Part shown: positions 1 through 7,030 of the stretch, piece after piece
Layout: every line of letters begins with the position of its first letter
Numbering within the stretch: the first letter of the stretch is position 1
From: Bacteroidia bacterium
Lineage (GTDB): Bacteria; Bacteroidota; Bacteroidia; Cytophagales; Cyclobacteriaceae
Direction: 5' to 3'
Assembly: GCA_016650355.1 (NCBI GenBank)
Contig: JAENVX010000093.1
Location: 1-19,757 of the forward strand
Length of the DNA: 19,757 nucleotides
Translations under genes and position numbers: made by a program
Notes under the pieces: generated by a model
Told to the model about the DNA's origin: nothing
What the model saw: only the letters and a program-made list of their open reading frames with translations
The model's database searches: none

Positions 1-2
1 GA

Positions 3-887
3 GTGTTTGTAAAGGAAAACAAATCCAAACTGAAAGCGGATGTAATTTTAATTTCTGATACCTCAATGATTTCTTTGGATACCCCTTCTATTACTGTAGG
101 TCTACGCGGCCTCAGCTACATGGAAGTTGAAGTGACTGGTCCAAACCGCGACTTGCACTCCGGGGTGTATGGAGGAGCTGTTGCAAATCCTATTAACATC
201 TTGAGTAAAATGATCAGTTCTTTGCAGGATGACAATGGCAGAATAACCATTCCTGGATTTTATGATAAGGTGGCTGAACTTACAGCCTCCCAGCGAGCAG
301 ATCTGAACAAAGCGCCTTTCAATTTGGATGCGTACAAGGAGGAGTTAGGGATTGATGAAGTCAAAGGAGAAAAGGGGTACACTACACTCGAACGAACGGG
401 CACGCGACCAACCTTGGATGTAAACGGAATCTGGGGAGGCTACACAGGTGAAGGAGCCAAGACCGTGCTACCATCCAAGGCATCGGCAAAAATTTCGATG
501 AGGCTTGTACCGAATCAGGATAGTGAAGAAGTTATGAAACTCTTTACTGCTCATTTTCTTTCTATTGCTCCAAAGTCAGTAAAGGTGAAAATTACGCCAC
601 ATCATGGTGGACAACCTGCGGTTACGCCAACAGACTCAAAAGCTTTTAAAGCGGCAAGCAAGGCCTTTGAAGAAGTTTGGGGTAAATCACCTATCCCGAC
701 TCGCGATGGAGGAAGCATTCCGATAGTATCATTGTTTAAAAAAGAATTGGGCCTCGATACAGTATTGATGGGCTTTGGCCTAGACAGTGATGCCATTCAT
801 TCTCCCAATGAACATTATGGCATCAAAAACTTTTTGATTGGCATCGAAACGATTGTTGCATTTTATAAGCACTATGCGAGGAACTAA
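3..887 (+). CDS. M20 family metallopeptidase (dipeptidase), 5' partial
   Basis: This is the C-terminal 294 or so residues of an M20/M28-clan dinuclear zinc peptidase of the carnosinase/CNDP dipeptidase type. The family is usually about 450-460 residues, so roughly 160 N-terminal residues, holding the first metal ligands and the catalytic Glu, lie before the window. The frame is open from base 3, so the GTG there is probably an internal Val. Visible motifs are ISDTSM (Asp19 of the fragment, a metal ligand), the dimerisation-domain motif DLHSG (His52, which reaches into the partner active site in this family) and AIHSPNE near the C-terminus (His266, a metal ligand). No signal peptide can be judged. 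It probably hydrolyses dipeptides or other short peptides in the cytoplasm. Family assignment is firm; the substrate is unknown. Confidence 0.9.
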   Translation: MFVKENKSKLKADVILISDTSMISLDTPSITVGLRGLSYMEVEVTGPNRDLHSGVYGGAVANPINILSKMISSLQDDNGRITIPGFYDKVAELTASQRADLNKAPFNLDAYKEELGIDEVKGEKGYTTLERTGTRPTLDVNGIWGGYTGEGAKTVLPSKASAKISMRLVPNQDSEEVMKLFTAHFLSIAPKSVKVKITPHHGGQPAVTPTDSKAFKAASKAFEEVWGKSPIPTRDGGSIPIVSLFKKELGLDTVLMGFGLDSDAIHSPNEHYGIKNFLIGIETIVAFYKHYARN

Positions 888-973
888 AGTATGTGTTGTT
901 AATTTTTAGTTAAGCCAGACATGCATCGATGCTTGATTGTTGATCAGGCCAACTTATTTGCCCTTCACATCGT

Positions 974-981
974 TACCTTTG
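974..981 (+). promoter_or_regulatory. Bacteroidota -7 promoter element for the dsbD-like gene
   Basis: TACCTTTG matches the Bacteroidota -7 consensus TAnnTTTG and ends 18 bases before the ATG at 1000, implying a very short leader. A TTTG at 957-960 lies only 13 bases upstream, closer than the usual -33 spacing, so the -33 part is uncertain. The motif also argues against a start upstream of 1000. Confidence 0.5.
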
Positions 982-999
982 CGCTACTATTCTGAAATT

Positions 1000-3090
1000 A
1001 TGTCAATTAAAAAGATATTTCTTGCGTTTACAATGGCGATTTGTTCGCTAACCCTTGCTGCTCAAATTCTTCATCCGGCCAAATGGTCAACTTCTGTGTC
1101 TGCTAATCAGGCCAAAGTTGGCGATGAACTTACGTTGATTTATAAAGTCACGATCGATAAAGATTGGTATTTATACTCCAGCGAGTTTGACTGCGAGGAT
1201 GGTCCGTTTGAAACCGCTTTTACGTTCACTCAACATCCAAGTTTTAAACTTTTAGGGAAAGTAGAACCCATTGGAGCAATAGACAAACATGACGATATAT
1301 TTGAGTGTGATTTGAAAATTTTCAAAAAGACCGCAGAGTTTCGTCAAAAGGTTAAGATTCTCTCATCTGATATAAAAATTGAAGGCGAGTATGAGTATCA
1401 AGTTTGCACGGACGTTGATGGAAAGTGTATTCCTTTCAATGAAGAATTTTCTTTCAATGGAACTAATATAAAAGTGAGTGGTGACGTGGGGCCAAATAAC
1501 CCTAAACAAAAAGACGAAGGGAATGATCAGACATTACACGTAATTGATACGTCAACCATTTTCAAGCAAACTCTTTCAAAAAATTATGGAAAGAGAACGG
1601 GCCCCATTTTAGATAAATCTATTTTGGATGGCGAGTCTTCTATTCATGAAGAATCATTCCTTGGCTATTTAATTTTTGCTTTTCTTCTAGGCCTTACCTC
1701 GTTAATTACCCCTTGTGTTTTTCCTATGATTCCGATGACGGTAACTTTTTTTCTAAAAGATAATCAATCGAGAAGGCAGGGAATAAGAAAGGCGCTTGTT
1801 TTTGGGTTTTCGATTGTACTAATCTATACGCTGGCGGGAACTTTATTTGCACTTCTGCTTGGCGCTGAAGGATTGAATGCGTTGGCCACGCATTGGGCTC
1901 CCAATCTTTTTGTTTTCATCATCTTCATTGTTTTTGCACTTTCTTTTCTTGGCCTTTTCGAAATCAATGCCCCCTATCAGTTGGTTAACAAGGTGGATCA
2001 ACAAGCCGAGAAAGGTGGATGGATTGGAATTTTCTTTATGGCATCAACCCTGGTGCTGGTTTCATTTTCTTGCACCATACCTATTGTAGGTAACGTTGTC
2101 GTAATGGCAGCCGGTGGGCAGGTAATAAAGCCAGTGCTGGCCATGTTTTTTTACGCCCTTGCCTTTGCTATCCCTTTTACCCTTTTCGCTGTCTTTCCAG
2201 AATGGATCAAGAGCCTTCCCAAGTCAGGTGGGTGGCTAAATTCCGTGAAGGTGACACTTGGGTTTTTGGAATTGGCGCTTTCTTTAAAATTTTTAAGTAT
2301 TGCTGATCAGGCTTATCATTGGGGGCTCCTGGATCGAGACGTTAACCTTGCTATTTGGATCGTAATCTTTACTATTCTAGGAGTATATTTTCTTGGCAAT
2401 TTGAGAATGTCTGGAGATAGTCCTGTGGAAAAAGTGACTGTGCCCAGATTGCTTCTCGCCACCGTTACCTTTTCATTTGTTGTTTATCTAATTCCTGGCA
2501 TGTGGGGCGCACCATTAAAAAGCCTGGCAGGTTATTTACCTCCTTTATATACGCATGATTTTGATTTGATTTCCCTTGCACGTAACGATAGCGAGAAAAC
2601 TGTTTGTGAAGAGCCTAAGTATTCGGATTTTCTTCACCTGCCACATGGGCTGCAAGGCTACTTTGATTATGATCAAGCCCTGGCTTGTGCCCGCAAACAA
2701 AACAAACCTCTTTTTATTGATTTCACCGGTCATGGTTGTACGAATTGCCGTGAGATGGAGGCAGTGGTATGGAGCGATCCACAAGTGCTGGATCGGCTGC
2801 AAAAAGATTTTATAATCGTGGCATTATATGTAGACGACAAAACGGAATTACCCGAAGCACAATGGTATACCTCAACCTATGACGGCAAAGTGAAGAAATC
2901 TATAGGAAAGCAAAATGCAGATATACAAATAACTAACCTTGAAAATAACGCACAACCGTTTTATGTTTTGGTTGGCAATGACGAGAAAGTACTTGCGTGG
3001 CCCTATGGTTATAATCGGGGCGCTGAAAGCTTTGTAGAGTTCCTCGACAAGGGTAAACAGAAATACAAAGAGCTCTATCAAAGTCGTTAA
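1000..3090 (+). CDS. dsbD: Thiol:disulfide interchange protein DsbD (three-domain)
   Basis: This 696-residue inner-membrane protein passes reducing power from cytoplasmic thioredoxin to periplasmic thiol proteins. The ATG at 1000 gives a clean signal peptide (about residues 1-22); the frame stays open upstream to TTG codons at 937-942, but the TACCTTTG promoter motif lies in between. The N-terminal DsbD-alpha-like domain has the pair Cys136/Cys143 (VCTDVDGKC). The membrane domain, about residues 218-510, has the TPCVFPMIP motif with Cys239 and the partner Cys358 (SFSCTIP). The C-terminal thioredoxin-like domain has Cys580/Cys583 (GCTNC) and a likely cis-Pro at 653. All six relay cysteines are therefore present. 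It is longer than the E. coli protein (about 565 residues), with an extended loop around residues 160-215. It may serve cytochrome c maturation or other envelope reductions. Confidence 0.9.
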   Translation: MSIKKIFLAFTMAICSLTLAAQILHPAKWSTSVSANQAKVGDELTLIYKVTIDKDWYLYSSEFDCEDGPFETAFTFTQHPSFKLLGKVEPIGAIDKHDDIFECDLKIFKKTAEFRQKVKILSSDIKIEGEYEYQVCTDVDGKCIPFNEEFSFNGTNIKVSGDVGPNNPKQKDEGNDQTLHVIDTSTIFKQTLSKNYGKRTGPILDKSILDGESSIHEESFLGYLIFAFLLGLTSLITPCVFPMIPMTVTFFLKDNQSRRQGIRKALVFGFSIVLIYTLAGTLFALLLGAEGLNALATHWAPNLFVFIIFIVFALSFLGLFEINAPYQLVNKVDQQAEKGGWIGIFFMASTLVLVSFSCTIPIVGNVVVMAAGGQVIKPVLAMFFYALAFAIPFTLFAVFPEWIKSLPKSGGWLNSVKVTLGFLELALSLKFLSIADQAYHWGLLDRDVNLAIWIVIFTILGVYFLGNLRMSGDSPVEKVTVPRLLLATVTFSFVVYLIPGMWGAPLKSLAGYLPPLYTHDFDLISLARNDSEKTVCEEPKYSDFLHLPHGLQGYFDYDQALACARKQNKPLFIDFTGHGCTNCREMEAVVWSDPQVLDRLQKDFIIVALYVDDKTELPEAQWYTSTYDGKVKKSIGKQNADIQITNLENNAQPFYVLVGNDEKVLAWPYGYNRGAESFVEFLDKGKQKYKELYQSR

Positions 3091-3115
3091 ACGTATGTTC
3101 TATTTCTACTTTGCT

Positions 3116-3123
3116 TACCTTTG
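3116..3123 (+). promoter_or_regulatory. Candidate -7 promoter element upstream of the M23 peptidase
   Basis: A second TACCTTTG, identical to the one before the dsbD-like gene, lies in the gap between that gene and the M23 peptidase, 70 bases before the ATG at 3194. No convincing -33 TTG is seen at the usual distance. It suggests the peptidase has its own promoter with a leader of about 60 bases. Confidence 0.45.
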
Positions 3124-3193
3124 AGACGAGGCTGTATTACAAAGAAAATTTTTTAAACTGATGATTCCTTTCCGAGGGGTAGTTTTTTGTTAG

Positions 3194-4510
3194 ATGAAAA
3201 TATTGAAAACCAAAGCCACAAAAAAAATTCTTCTTTCTGTAGCAGGAATGCTATTACTTGTAACAAGTTTTTTTTTACTGAATGATTACACGGCATGGTT
3301 TACGCTTCAAGGGGATTTTGTTGTTGAGGTTGACTCAGCGCGCGTAGAGATTGATGTCAAAGAACCGGAGATGCTTTATGGCATGGTGATTGACGACTTG
3401 CACATCATCAAAGACCAAGTGAAAAAAAATCAACTGCTTATTGATCTTTTTCAGGGTAGTTACGTCTCAGAAAAAATATTGAGGCAGATTAATTTATTGC
3501 CACGCACTACATTTGACTTTAGAAAAATTTCTGCCGGAAAGAAATACACGCTGGTAGTACGTAATGATTCTGTCAAGACATTAATGGCATTTATATACGA
3601 GCCCAATCTTATTGACTATGTTGTCTTTCATCTAGAGGATTCTTTGTTGATAGAACCTCAGCAGCGAGAAGTACGGGTAATTGAAAAAAATATTACAGGA
3701 ATTATAAAGTCTTCGCTTTCTGAAACTATTGAAGAGCTGGGAATATCTCATGAGCTCACCAATAAAGTTGTTGATATTTTTGCCTGGCAAGTTGACTTTC
3801 AACGGTTGCAAAGAGGTGACAACTTCAAGCTGATGTATGAAGAAAACCAGGTGGAAGGAAATCCGGTAAGTATTGGCAAAATCAAAGGGGTTTATTTTCA
3901 ACATTTTGGAAGTGGCTACTATGCTTTTCCATTTGATCAGGGAGATGGTGAGGATTATTTTGATGAAGAGGGAAATAGTTTACGCAAAGCATTATTGAAA
4001 TATCCCATCGAGTTTACAAGGATCAGCTCTCGCTATAGTAATAATCGGTTTCACCCTGTTGCAAAAGTTTTTCGAGCACATCGCGGAACTGACTTTGCGG
4101 CACCAACGGGAACACCTATTCGCACGGTTGGAGACGGTATTGTTGAAGAAGCACGGTACAAAACCAACAACGGGAATTATGTAAAAGTGAGGCACAATTC
4201 AACTTATACAACACAGTATCTTCACATGTCAAAAATTGCAACGGGTATAAAGGCTGGGACTAAGGTGAGACAGGGAGAAACCATCGGGTACGTAGGTAGT
4301 ACTGGCTTGGCTACGGGGGCTCATCTTTGCTATCGTTTTTGGAAAAACGGTGTTCAGGTTGATGCATTGAAAGTGGAGCTTCCACCTTCTCAGCCGATTA
4401 GTAATGAATCAAGAGGTGACTTTGACCTTGTAGTGCTCGAGTTGATGAGGCAGCTGGAATTAATATCGTTTCCCCCTTATTCTTTGCCAATAATTGTTGC
4501 CGGCAATTAA
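3194..4510 (+). CDS. M23 (LytM) family peptidoglycan endopeptidase, MepM/Csd3-like
   Basis: This 438-residue protein has one N-terminal membrane or signal segment (about residues 11-30), a long middle region resembling the OapA/LysM-like domains of MepM and Csd3 (about 60-270) and a C-terminal LytM domain (about 270-395). Expected role: cutting peptide cross-links in periplasmic peptidoglycan. Zinc-site residues are His296 and Asp300 (HRGTD); His344 (YLHMS) is the usual catalytic His. The last motif, normally HxH, reads GAHLCYRF, with His377 and Cys379, so the third zinc ligand is a Cys instead of His. Homopolymer runs (A8 at 3220, T9 at 3268, A8 at 3422) sit in the first 80 codons. Family is certain; activity depends on whether Cys379 can hold zinc. 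Confidence 0.88.
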   Translation: MKILKTKATKKILLSVAGMLLLVTSFFLLNDYTAWFTLQGDFVVEVDSARVEIDVKEPEMLYGMVIDDLHIIKDQVKKNQLLIDLFQGSYVSEKILRQINLLPRTTFDFRKISAGKKYTLVVRNDSVKTLMAFIYEPNLIDYVVFHLEDSLLIEPQQREVRVIEKNITGIIKSSLSETIEELGISHELTNKVVDIFAWQVDFQRLQRGDNFKLMYEENQVEGNPVSIGKIKGVYFQHFGSGYYAFPFDQGDGEDYFDEEGNSLRKALLKYPIEFTRISSRYSNNRFHPVAKVFRAHRGTDFAAPTGTPIRTVGDGIVEEARYKTNNGNYVKVRHNSTYTTQYLHMSKIATGIKAGTKVRQGETIGYVGSTGLATGAHLCYRFWKNGVQVDALKVELPPSQPISNESRGDFDLVVLELMRQLELISFPPYSLPIIVAGN

Positions 4511-4513
4511 TTA

Positions 4514-4550
4514 TTTGACCCTTTCTTATATTTTTTACGTTACTTTTTTG
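4514..4550 (+). promoter_or_regulatory. Possible -33/-7 promoter for the patatin-barrel gene
   Basis: TTTG at 4514-4517 is followed after 23 bases by TACTTTTTTG at 4541-4550, a loose version of TAnnTTTG. The ATG at 4600 follows 49 bases later. The match is imperfect, and T-rich DNA makes chance hits likely. Confidence 0.3.
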
Positions 4551-4599
4551 GTTAGAGAAGTAATTAACAGAAACTCTTGATAGTCAAAAGAAGTAATAG

Positions 4600-6894
4600 A
4601 TGATTCGTGTAGTAGTTTTTTTTCTGGTAGTCTTTTTAGCTTTTGACGTTGAAGGTCAGAAGGTTGGCCTCGTATTGAGTGGTGGTGGGGCAAAAGGCTT
4701 GGCACATATTGGTGTGTTAAAAGCTCTTGAGGAAAATGGAATTCCGATTGACTATGTTGTAGGCACCTCAATGGGCGGAATAGTTGCAGGATGTTATGCC
4801 GCGGGGTTCAGCCCGGCTCAGATTGAAGAAATTGCTTTATCAGATAACTTCCAGCGTTGGGTAAGTGGTAAATTAGAGGAAGGCTACAATTATTACTATA
4901 ATAAAAATGATGATTACCCCTCCTTTTTGAAACTAAATATCTCTCTTGATTCAACGCTCAATTTTAATTTCAATACCAGTTTGGCCAATGATATTTCACT
5001 CAATTTTGCATTGGCTGAGTTAATGGCGCAGTCTTCTTCTATTTCAAAAAATAATTTTGATAGTCTGTTTGTCCCACTTCGTGTTGTGGCAGCTGATATT
5101 TTTACACAAACTGAGGCGATATTAAAAGATGGCGTTCTTAGTGATGCCATGCGAGCCACGCAAACTGTTCCTCTTTTCTATGACCCCATAAGAGTTGATG
5201 GTAAATTTCTATTTGATGGAGGAGTTTATAATAACTTTCCTGTGGATGTTGCGCAGAAGGAATTTAAACCGGATGTAATCATCGGAGCCAATGTTTCCAC
5301 TAAAGTGTATGAGGAGTACCCTTTTGGCGAGGATGAAAAGCTGGTCTCACGCTCTCTACTCTATATGCTATTAGATAAATCAGATCCAAATAAGGTTCCA
5401 TTAAGTGGAATATATATCCAGCCAAATTTGAAAGGGTATACTGCTTTTGACTTTGCCAAAGCAAAAAATATGATCGATAGCGGCTATGCGCAAACGATTA
5501 AACAGATGAGCGAGATAAAGGCTAAAATAGCTGCGAAGGCTGATTGTGAGGACGTGGCAGACAGGCGCAATGCTTTCAATGGAAGAGCGAATGCGCTGGT
5601 TGTCGACAATGTTAGGTTTACGGGTTTTAATTCAAGGCAACAGCGGTACCTCCATAAGTTTTTCTCAATAAAGAAAAATCAACCTCTATATTTTTATCAG
5701 GTAAAATCAGGATACTATAAGTTGATTGCTGAAGATTATTTTAAAAACGTCTACCCAGGGTTTCTTTACAATCCTGATTTAAACAGATATGAGTTTCAGC
5801 TTTCAAAGAGACCACAAAATAATTTTCAAGTTGACTTTGGCGGTGCGATTGCAACGCGGAGCATTAGTGGGATTTTCCTGGGACTAAATTATTATTACTT
5901 CAACCGGATGCTCACGCATGCCAGCGCTAATTTCTATGCGGGAACTTTTTATAAATCGGCACAAGTTAAAGCCAGATTGGACATGCCAAGTTTAGGTCAG
6001 TATTATGTGGAACCGGAAGCAACGTTTAATTCATGGGATTTCATTCAGGGTAGCGATTTTCTGATAGCAAGCAAGTCACCCACTATTTTAAAGCGCATAG
6101 ATCGCAAAGTTGGAGCTAGCATTGGCAAGCCTGTGGGTAAGAAGTACAAAGCCTCATTATCCGGCTACTATGTTAATAATACAGATCGCTTTATAAATAC
6201 CCAATCGTTTATATCTACTGATACGCTCGATTTGTTAAGTCTTTCTGGATACCGCAGCGGATTTAAGCTTTCAACCAACGTGCTTAATCGGAAGCAATAT
6301 GCAAATCAAGGTCATGCGTATGAGTTTAGTTTTGACTGGTTCAGTCTCATTGAGGAACTTGAGACAGGCACCACCTCAAATGAAGTTCTTAATACTAATC
6401 TACATCGGGCCTGGGTGAGAGCGCGAGTAACAATGGAACAATATTTTAAAAAGGGATTCTATAGTTCAGGCTATTATTTTGATGCAGTCTTTTCTAATCA
6501 GCCGTTATTCAGTAATTACCAAAGCACAATTATAAACGCCCCCTCTTTCAACCCAATTCAAGATAGCCATACGCTGTTGCTGCGAAATTATAGAGCATTT
6601 AATTATGTAGCAGGAGGCTGGAGGAATGTTTTTTCACTTCGTAACAATCTTGACTTCCGTTTGGAAGGATACTTGTTCAAACCTTTTGAACAAATTAAAG
6701 AAGGATCCAATCAGGAGGCTACACTCAATTTGGAACTTACGAACGGGTTCTTTGCTGCTACAGCGGGACTTGTTCTTCACACCACGGTTGGCCCGGTTAG
6801 CTTAAGCGTAAATTATTACGATGATAATAACCATCAATTCGGGGCTTTGCTCCATGTAGGTTTTTTGCTATTTAATCGAACTTCTTTAGAATAA
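4600..6894 (+). CDS. Patatin-like phospholipase with POTRA and outer-membrane barrel (type Vd-like)
   Basis: This 764-residue protein is a lipase fused to an Omp85-type barrel, the arrangement of PlpD-like type Vd autotransporters. Residues 1-19 or so are a signal peptide. The patatin domain (about 21-310) has the oxyanion loop GGGAKG (28-33), the nucleophile elbow GTSMG (Ser57) and the DGG motif with Asp206, so the Ser-Asp dyad is intact. A POTRA-like segment (about 335-410) precedes a beta-rich region to the C-terminus with alternating aromatic strands, consistent with a 16-strand barrel. The expected function is hydrolysis of phospholipid acyl chains in the outer membrane or outside the cell. 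A T8 run sits in the signal-peptide codons. The gene stands alone, 89 bases after the M23 gene. Confidence 0.88.
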   Translation: MIRVVVFFLVVFLAFDVEGQKVGLVLSGGGAKGLAHIGVLKALEENGIPIDYVVGTSMGGIVAGCYAAGFSPAQIEEIALSDNFQRWVSGKLEEGYNYYYNKNDDYPSFLKLNISLDSTLNFNFNTSLANDISLNFALAELMAQSSSISKNNFDSLFVPLRVVAADIFTQTEAILKDGVLSDAMRATQTVPLFYDPIRVDGKFLFDGGVYNNFPVDVAQKEFKPDVIIGANVSTKVYEEYPFGEDEKLVSRSLLYMLLDKSDPNKVPLSGIYIQPNLKGYTAFDFAKAKNMIDSGYAQTIKQMSEIKAKIAAKADCEDVADRRNAFNGRANALVVDNVRFTGFNSRQQRYLHKFFSIKKNQPLYFYQVKSGYYKLIAEDYFKNVYPGFLYNPDLNRYEFQLSKRPQNNFQVDFGGAIATRSISGIFLGLNYYYFNRMLTHASANFYAGTFYKSAQVKARLDMPSLGQYYVEPEATFNSWDFIQGSDFLIASKSPTILKRIDRKVGASIGKPVGKKYKASLSGYYVNNTDRFINTQSFISTDTLDLLSLSGYRSGFKLSTNVLNRKQYANQGHAYEFSFDWFSLIEELETGTTSNEVLNTNLHRAWVRARVTMEQYFKKGFYSSGYYFDAVFSNQPLFSNYQSTIINAPSFNPIQDSHTLLLRNYRAFNYVAGGWRNVFSLRNNLDFRLEGYLFKPFEQIKEGSNQEATLNLELTNGFFAATAGLVLHTTVGPVSLSVNYYDDNNHQFGALLHVGFLLFNRTSLE

Positions 6895-6930
6895 TCGCTT
6901 TGGAAGGGGCAAACTCTTAATTTATAATTG

Positions 6931-6958
6931 ATAATACACTTGATCAGAGATGTATTAT
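6931..6958 (+). terminator. AT-rich inverted repeat after the patatin-barrel gene
   Basis: ATAATACA (6931-6938) and TGTATTAT (6951-6958) form a perfect 8-bp stem with a 12-base loop, 36 bases after the patatin gene stop and followed by TT and a T-rich stretch. It could be a weak intrinsic terminator or an operator for the next gene. The stem has only one C-G pair, so termination strength would be low. Confidence 0.35.
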
Positions 6959-7030
6959 TTTCTGCATTTTTATATTTTTAAGCTAAGTTTAAACCCAATG
7001 ATTGGCTTGGCCAGTCAGTACCAAGCATCA

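Noticed and set aside
923..932. Perfect palindrome GCATCGATGC as a terminator or operator
   Set aside because: Its two halves meet with no loop, no T-run follows, and a single 10-base palindrome in this much sequence is not remarkable.
937..999. Upstream TTG starts extending the DsbD-like protein by 21 residues
   Set aside because: The extension precedes a textbook signal peptide beginning at the ATG at 1000, and the TACCTTTG promoter motif lies within the extension.
2545..2815. Open frames of 79-85 codons on either strand inside the DsbD gene
   Set aside because: They overlap the conserved thioredoxin domain and have unlikely residue composition, so they are shadows of the real frame.
6950..7030. 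Earlier starts (6950, 6998) for the PD40/OmpA protein
   Set aside because: They would put 11 to 27 residues before a clear signal peptide, and the first lies inside an inverted repeat.
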